A DNA stretch of 64,000 nt from 34-65-8 sp046294735 (GTDB lineage Bacteria > Pseudomonadota > Alphaproteobacteria > Sphingomonadales > Sphingomonadaceae), in NCBI GenBank assembly GCA_046294735.1, contig JBKBKB010000003.1:248001-312000 (forward strand), in the 5' to 3' direction. Below are positions 30,201-37,992 of the stretch, piece by piece. The stretch's first letter is position 1. Each line of letters opens with the position of its first letter. The notes under the pieces were generated by a model that did not search any database, had not been told where the DNA came from, and saw only the letters and a program-made list of their open reading frames with translations. The position numbers and the translations under genes were made by a program.

Positions 30201-31388
30201 TCAAGACTCCCTCCATTCGCGCAGCATATGCTTGGCGATCTGCAGCTGGAGGATCTGCGTTGTCCCTTCGTAGATGCGGTAGATCCGGGCATCGCGGAAG
30301 AACCGCTCGGCATCGTATTCAGCCAGATATCCCGCCCCGCCGTAGATCTGCACCACCCGGTCGACCACCCGGCCGCACATCTCGCTGGCAAACACCTTGA
30401 AGGCGGCAGCCTTGACCAGGATGTTCTCGCCCCGGTCGGCCCGCGCAGTAACATCGGCCATCATGCATTCGGCAGCGTAGATTTCTGTCTCGCTGTCAGC
30501 CAGCATCTGCTGGATCAACTGGAAATTGGCGATCGGCTCGCCAAAGGCCTTGCGTTCGTTGGCATAGCGCAGCGCGGAATCGAGTGCGCGCCGGGCATAG
30601 CCGGTGCTGGCCGCGCCCACCGAAATGCGGCCGTTGTCGAGGCTCTTCATCGCGAACACGAAGCCCTGGCCGGTTTCCCCGCCCAGCAGCGCTTCGCCGG
30701 GCACATGGACATCCTCCAGGATCACGTCGGAAATATGCGCGCCAGCCTGGCCCATCTTCTTGTCCGGGCTGCCGGTCGAGACGCCGGGCGTGTCCATCGG
30801 CACGATAAAGGCGGAAACATGGGCGTTCTTGGGCAGCGCCTCTTTTTCCGTGCGCGCCATGATCAGCGCGACATTGGCGTGCGGGGCATTGGTGATGTAG
30901 CGCTTGGTGCCGTTGAGGATCCAGCCGTTGCCGGATGGGTCGGGCCGGGCGAAAGTCTGCATCGCCGCGCTGTCGGAGCCGGAGCCAGGCTCGGTCAGGC
31001 CGAAGCAGGCAATCGCTCCGGCCGCGATGCGCGGCCACCATTCGGCCTTCTGTGCCTCGGTGCCGCCGTTCTTGATCGCGGAATTGAACATGCCGACGTT
31101 GATCGAGAAGATCGACCGGAAGGCAGGCGCGGCATAGCTCATGCTCCTGACCGTGCGTGCATATTGCGTAGTGTTGAGCCCCGCGCCGCCATATTCCTCC
31201 GGGACGGTCAGGCCGAACAGCCCCATGTCCTTCATTTCCTGCAGGATATCGTCCGGCACGCGGTCGTTCTCGATCGTGTCACGTTCGGCCGGGATCAACC
31301 GTTCGCGGACGTAGCGGTCAAGCTGGTCGATGAATTGTTCGAAGGTTTCGGCGTCCATTCCGTGCTGGCCTATGCCGTTCTGGCTCAT
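30201..31388 (-). CDS. Acyl-CoA dehydrogenase
   Basis: 395 residues, usual length. Features: N-terminal helical domain with GLFGLTVPEEYGGAGL, FAD/substrate motifs CFGLTEPGSGSDSAAMQT and the catalytic base Glu374 in RIYEGTTQIL near the C-terminus, as in short/medium-chain enzymes. It oxidises an acyl-CoA to the 2-enoyl-CoA and passes electrons to ETF. It is the upstream gene of the hydratase-thiolase-CoA-transferase set on the minus strand, and together they can run a complete dehydrogenation, hydration and thiolysis round except for the hydroxyacyl dehydrogenase, which is not here. Confidence 0.93.
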   Translation of the reverse strand: MSQNGIGQHGMDAETFEQFIDQLDRYVRERLIPAERDTIENDRVPDDILQEMKDMGLFGLTVPEEYGGAGLNTTQYARTVRSMSYAAPAFRSIFSINVGMFNSAIKNGGTEAQKAEWWPRIAAGAIACFGLTEPGSGSDSAAMQTFARPDPSGNGWILNGTKRYITNAPHANVALIMARTEKEALPKNAHVSAFIVPMDTPGVSTGSPDKKMGQAGAHISDVILEDVHVPGEALLGGETGQGFVFAMKSLDNGRISVGAASTGYARRALDSALRYANERKAFGEPIANFQLIQQMLADSETEIYAAECMMADVTARADRGENILVKAAAFKVFASEMCGRVVDRVVQIYGGAGYLAEYDAERFFRDARIYRIYEGTTQILQLQIAKHMLREWRES

Positions 31389-31418
31389 GGCGATCGGGTT
31401 CCTCTCGTGATCGGCGTG

Positions 31419-31634
31419 TTATTGTGTGGGCGGCTCGGCCTTGCCCGATGCGTCCTCGTCTGGCGGGCGGTCGGACAGCGCATCGTCCGGCAGACGACGC
31501 TCCTCCAGCATCTCGGCGGCTTCATCCAGCGCCTTGGCTTCGTCCACTGTCACGCCGCCTGGACCTGGGTCATTACCCGCCGGCCCGCAGGCTGCCAGAG
31601 CAAGGACGGCCAGTATCGTTCCGAAACGCATCAT
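31419..31634 (-). CDS. Small acidic lipoprotein (71 residues)
   Basis: Starts with tandem ATGs at 31634/31631; a TTG at 31661 extends the frame but has no signal. The signal peptide MMRFGTILAVLALAAC has the lipobox cysteine at residue 16. The mature part is short, Pro/Gly/Asp/Glu-rich (DEAKALDEAAEMLEERRLPD) and probably disordered or helical. It lies 30 bases upstream of the acyl-CoA dehydrogenase on the same strand but is unlikely to be functionally tied to it. Function unknown. Confidence 0.72.
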   Translation of the reverse strand: MMRFGTILAVLALAACGPAGNDPGPGGVTVDEAKALDEAAEMLEERRLPDDALSDRPPDEDASGKAEPPTQ

Positions 31635-31660
31635 GAGGTGACCATAGCGAACAGACTGCA

Positions 31661-31697
31661 AAGGAAAAGCGGGCGAATCGGATGTCCGATCCGCCCG
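31661..31697 (-). terminator. Rho-independent terminator of the Ala-rich lipoprotein gene
   Basis: Arms 31670-31682 and 31685-31697 pair over 13 bases with one mismatch and a 2-base tip, and on the minus strand the stem is followed by a T-rich tail (CTTTTCCTTT). It sits about 28 bases after the stop of the lipoprotein gene at 31725. Confidence 0.82.
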
Positions 31698-31724
31698 CCT
31701 GCCGTTTTCAGCTGAAACCTGGCG

Positions 31725-32021
31725 TTACTCGGCTGCGTCCGCAGCGCTCGCGGCGGCTGCCGCTTCCACCGCCGCGGCCGCCGCGGCAGCGGCTTCTCCG
31801 GCCTGGTCAGCGGTCTGGTTGGCAGTATTGCCGGCGGGTTCCGGCGTGGCTGTAGCGGCCGGATCGGCGACTGGTTCTTCCGGCACTTCAGCCATGGCTT
31901 CATCAGCGGGCAGTTCAACCGTATCGGCTGTCGCTTCGGCCGAAGCATCGTCGGCACTACCGCACGCGGCGAGCGAAAGCGCAAAAACGGCAGCGGTAGC
32001 GGCCTGGGTAATCTTCTTCAT
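31725..32021 (-). CDS. Ala/Glu-rich small lipoprotein (98 residues)
   Basis: AGGAGA lies 7 bases ahead of the ATG. Signal peptide MKKITQAATAAVFALSLAAC with lipobox cysteine at residue 20. The mature protein is low-complexity: an acidic middle (ELPADEAMAEVPEEP), a Pro/Thr-rich stretch, and a C-terminal poly-Ala helix broken by Glu and Ser. It is divergent from recQ and followed by its own terminator, so it is monocistronic. The composition resembles the lipoprotein at 24610. Function unknown. Confidence 0.8.
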   Translation of the reverse strand: MKKITQAATAAVFALSLAACGSADDASAEATADTVELPADEAMAEVPEEPVADPAATATPEPAGNTANQTADQAGEAAAAAAAAVEAAAAASAADAAE

Positions 32022-32149
32022 CGGTATCTCCTGGGTGATCGAATGGGTGTTGCTGGCAAATTAGCGCCGGTCGCAGCATGCTACAAACGGGAAAACCGCC
32101 CGATGCACGGTTTTCGTCATCGGCCGCATGTGCCATCGCCCGCGCACCG

Positions 32150-33934
32150 ATGGATCACCGCATTTCTCTCAACCATGCGCGCGAGCGCCTGCAGGCGCTG
32201 TTCGGCTTTCGCGATTTTCGCGGGCGTCAGGCCGAGGTGGTGGCACGCGTGCTGGCCGGCCAGTCGACTCTGGCGGTGATGCCGACCGGGGCGGGTAAGT
32301 CGCTCACCTACCAGCTGCCTGCTACCATTTTGCAAGGCACCTGCGTGGTCATCTCCCCGTTGATCGCCCTTATGCACGACCAGCTCCGTGCTGCGCGGGC
32401 GAACGGGATCCGGGCTGCCACGCTGACCAGCCAGGATGCCGACTGGCGCGACACAGTTGAGGCCTACCAGGCCGGGGTGCTCGACCTGCTCTACGTGGCA
32501 CCCGAACGGGCCAGTCAGGCAAGCTTCCGCGACCTGCTGGGCACCGCCCCGCTGGCCCTGTTCGCCGTTGACGAAGCGCATTGCGTGTCCGAATGGGGGC
32601 ACGATTTCCGCCCTGACTATCGCCAGCTTGGCCCACTGATGGACCTTTATCCCGGTGTTCCGCGGCTGGCCCTCACCGCCACGGCCGATGCCCGCACCCG
32701 GGCCGATATCCTTGCCCAGCTCGGCATCCCGGAAGATGGGATGATCGTGTCCGGGTTCGACCGGCCCAACATCCGCTATGCGCTGCGCCACCGGGACAAC
32801 CCGGTGCGCCAGGTGGGGGCGCTGATGGCGGCGAATCCGGGGCCGGGGATCGTCTATGTGCCGACCCGGCGCAAGGCGGAGGATCTGGCGGACAAGCTCG
32901 CCGCTGCCACCGGCCGCCCGGTCCTTCCCTATCACGCGGGCCTGGCGCCTGAGGTGCGCGCCGCCAACCAGGCCGCCTTTGTTGCCAGCGAGGACATGGT
33001 AATGGTGGCGACCGTCGCCTTTGGCATGGGGATCGACAAGCCCGATGTGCGGTTCGTGGCCCATGCCGGTATCCCCAAGTCGATCGAGGCCTATTATCAG
33101 GAAACTGGCCGCGCCGGGCGAGATGGCGATCCGGCCGAAGCGCTGCTGCTGTGGGGTGCGGGCGATTTTGCCATGGCGCGCCAGCGGCTGGCGGAACTCC
33201 CGCTCGAGCGGCAGGCGGGCGAACGCGCCCGGCTCGACGCGCTGGCGGCGCTGGTCGAAACGCCGGGGTGCCGCCGGGCGGTGCTGCTGCGCCATTTCGG
33301 CGAGGACCCGCCCAAGGCTTGCGGCAATTGCGACAACTGCCTTGAAGCACCCGGCGTGACCGACGCGACCGAAACTGCGCGCAAGCTTCTGTCGGCGGTC
33401 TACCGGACCGGACAGAGCTTTGGCCTGGGCCACCTGCAGAAGGTGCTGACCGGGGGGGCGGATGACCGGATTGTCCAACGCGGCCATGACCGGTTGAGCG
33501 TGTACGGGATAGTAGGCACGGATGAGGCCCGTCTGCTGCAGCCGATCGCCCGGGCCTTGCAGGCGCGGGGCAGTCTGGTCGCCAACGAGCATGGCGGGCT
33601 GGCGTTGGCGGGCGATGCGCCAGCTATCCTGAAAGGTGAGATGAGGGTCGAGATCGTTGTCCCGCCCACTGACCGACGCAAGAGCAAGGGGGCATTGGGG
33701 CAGGAAGCCAACCCCGTGGGCGATCCGTTGTTCGACGCCTTGCGCGAACTCAGGCGCACGCTGGCCGCGCAAGGGGGCGTGCCGCCCTACGTGGTGTTCC
33801 ACGATGCCACGCTGCGGGCGATGGCGACGCAGCGGCCGCAGACGCTGGCGCAATTGGGCGCCCTGCCAGGCGTCGGCACACGCAAGCTGGAGGCCTATGG
33901 GGCCGTCTTCCTTGAACTGGTGCGGCGGTTCTAG
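32150..33934 (+). CDS. recQ: RecQ-type ATP-dependent DNA helicase
   Basis: 594 residues from ATG 32150 (MDHRISLNHARERLQALFGF), the start that matches RecQ proteins; the frame also opens at 32078 without support. Helicase motifs: FRGRQAEV (Q motif region), Walker A MPTGAGKS with Lys50, VDEAHCVSEWGHDFRPDY (DExH and the aromatic-rich loop), LTATAD, and ETGRAGRDG (motif VI). The zinc site is CRRAVLLRHFGE to CGNCDNC, then the winged-helix RQC domain and a C-terminal HRDC domain ending with LPGVGTRKLEAYG. It unwinds DNA in recombination and fork repair. Divergent from the lipoprotein gene. Confidence 0.95.
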   Translation: MDHRISLNHARERLQALFGFRDFRGRQAEVVARVLAGQSTLAVMPTGAGKSLTYQLPATILQGTCVVISPLIALMHDQLRAARANGIRAATLTSQDADWRDTVEAYQAGVLDLLYVAPERASQASFRDLLGTAPLALFAVDEAHCVSEWGHDFRPDYRQLGPLMDLYPGVPRLALTATADARTRADILAQLGIPEDGMIVSGFDRPNIRYALRHRDNPVRQVGALMAANPGPGIVYVPTRRKAEDLADKLAAATGRPVLPYHAGLAPEVRAANQAAFVASEDMVMVATVAFGMGIDKPDVRFVAHAGIPKSIEAYYQETGRAGRDGDPAEALLLWGAGDFAMARQRLAELPLERQAGERARLDALAALVETPGCRRAVLLRHFGEDPPKACGNCDNCLEAPGVTDATETARKLLSAVYRTGQSFGLGHLQKVLTGGADDRIVQRGHDRLSVYGIVGTDEARLLQPIARALQARGSLVANEHGGLALAGDAPAILKGEMRVEIVVPPTDRRKSKGALGQEANPVGDPLFDALRELRRTLAAQGGVPPYVVFHDATLRAMATQRPQTLAQLGALPGVGTRKLEAYGAVFLELVRRF

Positions 33935-33944
33935 TTCGCCAGCC

Positions 33945-34727
33945 CTAGCGGGCCAGCAGCACCGGCATTTCGAGCTCTGCGAGCAGGCCGCCGGTCGCAC
34001 TGCCAAGGACCAGCCGACGCAGGCTCGAATGGGCGAAGGCGCCCATGACGAGCAGGCTGGCACCCCCCGCTTGAGCTTCTTCCTGAAGCGCTGCCGCGAT
34101 CGAGCGGCCACCAAGCTCGGCAAATGCGTGGCTGGCCGACACGCCCCGCCGCCCGGTAGCTTCGACCACCATGGCAGGCTCGATACCGCCGGGCAGATCT
34201 TTTTCCCCCGTCACAGTCAGGAAGCTTGCCGTTTCCACCGGTAACAGGGCCAGAGCATCGCCCAGCGCCCGCGCCGCGCTCGCCGAACTGTCCCACGCGA
34301 CGGCAACACGCGCCGTTTCCGCCGCGCTTTCGGCTGACGGCGGCACCAGCAGGACCGGGCGGCCGCTCTGGAACAGCAGATGCTCGGCAAGGTCGCGCTC
34401 GCTCAACAGGCTGTTGTCATCAGTCCCGATCACCACCAGGTCGTGCAGGCGGGCATGGAGGCTGATCGCCTCATGCACGGTTACCGCATGGGAATGGGTG
34501 GTCATGACAGTGCAGTCCACCCCGGCCCCGCGGGCGGCCTCTGCAATGGCATCGGCAACGGCGGCCGGGTCGGCGGCAGGGCCCGGGGTGGTCACGTCAA
34601 GCGCGACGGCGAAGGCGGTCAGGTTGGCACCGCATGCTCTGGCGAGAGCCACCGCATAAGCGGGTGGCCCGGCCCAGATGGCGCCGCTTTCGGCGGGTAC
34701 GAACAGGAAAATGGAACGCAGGGCCAT
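33945..34727 (-). CDS. Universal stress protein (two-domain UspA family)
   Basis: 260 residues, tandem Usp-like layout. The second domain ends with VMGAFAHSSLRRLVLGSATGGLL, the G-x2-G-x9-G(S/T) nucleotide-binding pattern of ATP-binding Usp proteins in modified form. The first domain is degenerate. AAGGA lies 10 bases before the ATG. It starts 13 bases after terC on the same strand and is probably expressed with it, suggesting a shared stress role. Molecular function of Usp proteins is generally unclear. Confidence 0.87.
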   Translation of the reverse strand: MALRSIFLFVPAESGAIWAGPPAYAVALARACGANLTAFAVALDVTTPGPAADPAAVADAIAEAARGAGVDCTVMTTHSHAVTVHEAISLHARLHDLVVIGTDDNSLLSERDLAEHLLFQSGRPVLLVPPSAESAAETARVAVAWDSSASAARALGDALALLPVETASFLTVTGEKDLPGGIEPAMVVEATGRRGVSASHAFAELGGRSIAAALQEEAQAGGASLLVMGAFAHSSLRRLVLGSATGGLLAELEMPVLLAR

Positions 34728-34740
34728 AGGTTACGGTTCC

Positions 34741-35736
34741 TTATGTTTCGGACTGTGGTTCGACCGGCTCATCCCGGGTCTTCCACAGCGAATAGCCGAT
34801 CCCCGCGCCGATCAGGCCCAGAGTTACCCCCAGGCTCACCAGCGGCGGGAACTTGGTGCCGCCCATTACGAAATCGGAGATGAAGATCTTCGACCCGATG
34901 AAAATCAGCACCACCGCCAGAGCGTACTTCAGATAGTGGAACCGGTGGATCATCGCCGCCAGCGCGAAATAGAGCGCCCGCAGCCCGAGGATCGCCATGA
35001 TGTTGCTGGTGTAGACAATGAAGGTGTCAGTGGTGATCGCAAAGATGGCGGGCACCGAATCGACCGCGAATACCAGGTCGGCAATGTTGATCACCACCAG
35101 GGCCAGCAGCAAAGGGGTGGCTGCCAGCACCAGTTTTCCGGTCGCGGCATCCGGCACCCGAACCAGGAACCTGTGCCCGTGCAATTCCGGGGTTACCCGC
35201 ATGTGGCGGGCAATCCACTTGATTGCCGCGTTGTTGGCGATGTCGGGATCGCTGTCTTCGGTGAACAGCATCTTGATCCCGGTCACGATCAGGAAGGCGG
35301 CGAACAGGTAGAGCACCCAGTAAGCCTGCTCGACCAGCGCAGCGCCCCCGGCGATCATCAACCCGCGCAGCACGATGACGGCGAGAATGCCCCACAACAA
35401 GGCGCGGTACTGGTATTTGCGCGGGATCGCGAAGTAGGTGAAGATCAGGCTGATCACGAACACGTTGTCAATCGACAGCGCCTTTTCGATGAAATAGCCG
35501 GTGTAGTACTTCAGCCCCAGATCGGCCCCGCGTTCCAGCCAGATCCACACCCCGAACACCATCGCAACCGCGATGTAGAACACGCTCAGGCGAAGCGATT
35601 CGGCGATCCCCAGTTCGCGGTCGTCCTTGTGCAGGACGCCGAGGTCGAACGCGGTCAGGGCCAGAACCAGGGTAATGAACACGCCCCAGAACCAGACGGG
35701 TGTGCCGAGCCAGTCGGCGAGCAGGAATTCGGGCAA
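34741..35736 (-). CDS. TerC/Alx-family integral membrane protein, putative metal exporter
   Basis: 331 residues, TTG start at 35736 with GGGAG 6 bases ahead. About nine membrane spans. The conserved intramembrane acidic residues are visible in TAFDLGVLH, LSIDNVFVIS and LVFAVDSVPAIFAI, diagnostic of the TerC family. Members of this group export manganese and are linked to tellurite and pH stress. Here the gene is preceded by a long structured leader (35769-35867), and in other bacteria the family is often controlled by manganese riboswitches, so leader control is plausible. No tellurite-resistance genes adjoin it. Confidence 0.93.
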   Translation of the reverse strand: MPEFLLADWLGTPVWFWGVFITLVLALTAFDLGVLHKDDRELGIAESLRLSVFYIAVAMVFGVWIWLERGADLGLKYYTGYFIEKALSIDNVFVISLIFTYFAIPRKYQYRALLWGILAVIVLRGLMIAGGAALVEQAYWVLYLFAAFLIVTGIKMLFTEDSDPDIANNAAIKWIARHMRVTPELHGHRFLVRVPDAATGKLVLAATPLLLALVVINIADLVFAVDSVPAIFAITTDTFIVYTSNIMAILGLRALYFALAAMIHRFHYLKYALAVVLIFIGSKIFISDFVMGGTKFPPLVSLGVTLGLIGAGIGYSLWKTRDEPVEPQSET

Positions 35737-35768
35737 GGTCAGCTCCCTGATACGCGGATATGCTGTCG

Positions 35769-35867
35769 TGTCGGACCGGATGCGCCGTGCCGGACAAGTT
35801 GGTCAGGGGGGGTAAGGACTGAAACGGCCCCCGCTCCGATCACGGCAACATCAGATGCGGTCCGACA
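35769..35867 (-). promoter_or_regulatory. Structured leader upstream of terC (candidate cis-regulatory RNA)
   Basis: Four complementary pairs are nested in the correct order around one axis: TGTCGGACCG (35769-35778) with CGGTCCGACA (35858-35867); GATG (35779-35782) with CATC (35849-35852); GCCGTG (35784-35789) with CACGGC (35841-35846); and a G run (35806-35812) with CCCCC (35828-35832). On the minus strand this gives a roughly 100-nucleotide hairpin ending 32 bases before the terC start, leaving the ribosome-binding site just outside. I do not see the conserved core of the yybP-ykoY manganese riboswitch, so any ligand is unknown. Confidence 0.5.
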
Positions 35868-35961
35868 TCACGCTGCAACCGGACTAGGGCCGGCTGCCAG
35901 CGCCAGAGGGGCCCGGGCCGCAGGCGCGATTTGGACCCGTTCGCGGCCGCTTTCAAGGGGA

Positions 35962-36000
35962 TTGACACCGATCTTATTTCTGACATTAATATGATATCAT
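35962..36000 (+). promoter_or_regulatory. Putative promoter and operator of the SPFH operon
   Basis: An AT-rich patch in GC-rich DNA. TTGACA at 35962-35967 fits a -35 box; TAATAT at 35987-35992 is a possible -10 with a long 19-base spacer. Overlapping it is a perfect palindrome ATGATATCAT (35991-36000), and TGACAT/TGATAT half-sites start at 35981 and 35992, 11 bases apart. The operon encodes an Arc-like ribbon-helix-helix protein, which could bind here to control its own operon; this is inference. Confidence 0.55.
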
Positions 36001-36021
36001 TTTTATTGGCAGGGGCAGGTG

Positions 36022-36939
36022 ATGGTCAACGAACTGAAGGGCATGAATGTTAGCCGGGAACGGCCCGCCCGCGCTTACAATGGTTATGTCATGCTGCTGG
36101 CACTGGTTGCCTCGGCAGTGCTGGTTGGCTTGATCCTGGCTGGCGGTGCGCCGCCGGCGAGCGTCAGCCAGGGTGCAAAGCTGGCTTACGTTAGCCTGGT
36201 GGCTGCCCTTTCAGTGGCATTTCTTCTGATTTTATGCGGGTTTTTCATGATCCAGCCCAACCAGACGGCCGTGATAACCCTGTTCGGTGCCTACAGCGGA
36301 ACCGAACGGACCGAAGGTCTGCGGTGGGTATGGCCATGGATGATGCGCAAGAAGATCAGTGCCCGCGCGCACAACGTCCATTCCGAACGGGTCAAGATCA
36401 ATGACCTGCGCGGCAACCCGATCGAGATTGCCTGCAATGTGGTGTGGCGCGTGCGCGATACCGCGCAGGCCGCATTCGATGTCGACGACTACAAGGAATT
36501 TGTCGAGATCCAGATTGAGGCCGGCCTGCGCACGGTCGGCGCGCGCCATCCCTATGATGACATGAGCGACGAGGACGAGACCACGCTGCGCGGCAGCGCC
36601 GACGTGGTCAATCACGAACTGTGCGAGGAGCTCAACGAACGGTTGCAGGTTGCCGGGATCGTGGTTGACGAGGCCGGGCTTACACACCTTGCCTATGCGC
36701 CGGAAATTGCCGGGGCGATGCTGCGCCGCCAGCAGGCCGATGCGGTCATTGCGGCGCGCAAGAAAGTGGTGATCGGCGCCGTGGGGATGGTCGAGGACGC
36801 GCTCGCCAAGCTGAGCGAGGACGGCATTGTCGAGCTGGACGACGAACGCAGGGCGGCGATGGTTTCGAACCTGTTGATCGTGCTGTGCGGTGACCGGGAG
36901 GCGCAGCCGGTGGTCAATACGGGGACGCTCTACCAGTAA
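36022..36939 (+). CDS. SPFH/band-7 domain membrane protein
   Basis: 305 residues from ATG 36022 (AGGGG about 7 bases ahead; a GTG lies one codon upstream). Two membrane helices at about 21-43 and 52-76 are followed by the SPFH domain: QPNQTAVITLFGAYSGTERTEGLRW, NDLRGNPIEIACNVVWRVRD and VDDYKEFVEIQIEAGLRTVG. The C-terminal part is a charged coiled-coil-forming region (EELNERLQVAGIVVDEAGL). SPFH proteins oligomerise at the membrane and organise protein complexes. First gene of an apparent five-gene operon with a DNA-binding protein, a small membrane protein and two PH-domain proteins. Confidence 0.92.
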   Translation: MVNELKGMNVSRERPARAYNGYVMLLALVASAVLVGLILAGGAPPASVSQGAKLAYVSLVAALSVAFLLILCGFFMIQPNQTAVITLFGAYSGTERTEGLRWVWPWMMRKKISARAHNVHSERVKINDLRGNPIEIACNVVWRVRDTAQAAFDVDDYKEFVEIQIEAGLRTVGARHPYDDMSDEDETTLRGSADVVNHELCEELNERLQVAGIVVDEAGLTHLAYAPEIAGAMLRRQQADAVIAARKKVVIGAVGMVEDALAKLSEDGIVELDDERRAAMVSNLLIVLCGDREAQPVVNTGTLYQ

Positions 36940-36953
36940 GCGCCGCGCCCGCC

Positions 36954-37160
36954 ATGATGTCCAGCCCACCCACCAGAAAGGCCTTTGCCCTCCGGCTCGA
37001 TCCGGCGGTCCATGCTGCAGTCGAGCGGCTGGCTGCGGCTGAACTGCGTAGCGCCAATGCCCAGATCGAGATGCTGCTGCGCGAGGCGCTGGAGCGGCGT
37101 GGGATCAAGTCCGACCATACCAGACCGACCCGCCGTGGCCGCCCCCCGAAAGGAGAATGA
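36954..37160 (+). CDS. Arc-like ribbon-helix-helix DNA-binding protein
   Basis: 68 residues; tandem ATGs at 36954 and 36957, no clear ribosome-binding site. The centre reads KAFALRLDPAVHAAVERLAA followed by an ELRSANAQIEMLLREALERRG helix, the strand-helix-helix order of the Arc/MetJ class, with a basic tail (RPTRRGRPPKG). It is 14 bases after the SPFH gene and is followed by the membrane protein gene 3 bases later. Likely a dimeric repressor; autoregulation of this operon is proposed from the palindrome upstream of the SPFH gene. No toxin partner is adjacent. Confidence 0.85.
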   Translation: MMSSPPTRKAFALRLDPAVHAAVERLAAAELRSANAQIEMLLREALERRGIKSDHTRPTRRGRPPKGE

Positions 37161-37163
37161 ACA

Positions 37164-37421
37164 ATGCTGCACAAGTTCTTTGAAGAGGGCCACTGGTTCG
37201 AACCCAAGAAGCTTGGCTACGGCGCGGGCTTGCCGATCGCATGGCAAGGCTGGGTCCTGCTGGCGGCCTACACTGGCGTGATTGCGGGCTTCTGCCTGCT
37301 ATTGACCCGCGGCGGCGTGACCGGCTTTGTTCTTGGAGCGCTCGGCATTGTAGCGGCGACAATCGCGCTCGTGTTGATCGCCAGGGTGCGCACCCGGGGC
37401 GGATGGAAGTGGCGGGGGTGA
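37164..37421 (+). CDS. Small two-span membrane protein of the SPFH operon
   Basis: 85 residues. AAGGAG lies 8 bases ahead of the ATG. An N-terminal soluble start (MLHKFFEEGHWFEPKKLGYG, hydrophilic then aromatic) precedes two hydrophobic helices at about 25-48 and 51-73 and a basic Trp-rich end (RGGWKWRG). The conserved-looking GxGLPIxWQGW stretch and position directly after the RHH gene suggest it belongs to the same system. No known domain. Function unknown; membrane anchor or regulator of the SPFH assembly is a guess. Confidence 0.75.
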   Translation: MLHKFFEEGHWFEPKKLGYGAGLPIAWQGWVLLAAYTGVIAGFCLLLTRGGVTGFVLGALGIVAATIALVLIARVRTRGGWKWRG

Positions 37422-37485
37422 TGCCGGTCGGAATCAGGTACCGATCGGGCTTGCTCTTCGCCAGTGTATTGTCCATCTAAAGCAC

Positions 37486-37992
37486 ATGGACGAAACCCCC
37501 GCTGCACCGCTGCCTGTACCTTCCCTTGGCGACGACGAGACGCTGACCCCGCTTCACCCCGATCATGTCAAGGTGCTCAGGATCCAGGCGGCGCTGTTCA
37601 CCGCACCGCTGATCATTGGCGGGCTGGTGCTGGAAACGGCGGGACTGCTCCCGCTCGGCGTGATCTTCGTGCCGGTGGTGCTGCTGGCGCTGTGGATTGT
37701 CATCCAGGTGCCGCTCAAGCGCTATCACGCGAAGGGCTATGTCATGGGCGAGGACCGGCTGCGGGTGGCGCGCGGGCTGTTGTTCCGCAGCGACAGCGTG
37801 GTCCCGTTCGGGCGGGTCCAGCACATCGATCTCGATCAGGGGCCGGTCGAGCGGTTGTATGACCTTGCGACGCTGACGGTCCATACCGCAGGCACGCACA
37901 ATGCCTCGGTTCGCCTGCCGGGCCTTGCCAACGCGGATGCGGTGACCATGCGTGAGGCCATCCGCGCCCATATCCGGCGCGAGACGCTGTGA
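37486..37992 (+). CDS. Bacterial PH-domain (bPH2, YdbS-like) membrane protein
   Basis: 168 residues: two membrane helices at about 33-57 and 58-76, then one bPH2 domain (GYVMGEDRLRVARGLLFRSD, VPFGRVQHIDLDQGPVERLYDLATLTVHTAG). Like Bacillus YdbS, it is paired with a longer PH protein; the two stops and starts overlap by 4 bases (GTGA). It lies 64 bases after the small membrane protein gene, so it is probably in the same transcription unit as the SPFH gene. Molecular role of these proteins is not established. Confidence 0.88.
   Translation: MDETPAAPLPVPSLGDDETLTPLHPDHVKVLRIQAALFTAPLIIGGLVLETAGLLPLGVIFVPVVLLALWIVIQVPLKRYHAKGYVMGEDRLRVARGLLFRSDSVVPFGRVQHIDLDQGPVERLYDLATLTVHTAGTHNASVRLPGLANADAVTMREAIRAHIRRETL

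Noticed and set aside
32117..34123. 668-codon minus-strand frame opposite recQ
   Set aside because: Antisense of a gene with all helicase motifs; no ribosome-binding site.
35737..35900. yybP-ykoY manganese riboswitch ahead of terC
   Set aside because: The conserved GGGGAGUA-type core of that riboswitch is not present on the minus strand; reported only as an unclassified structured leader.
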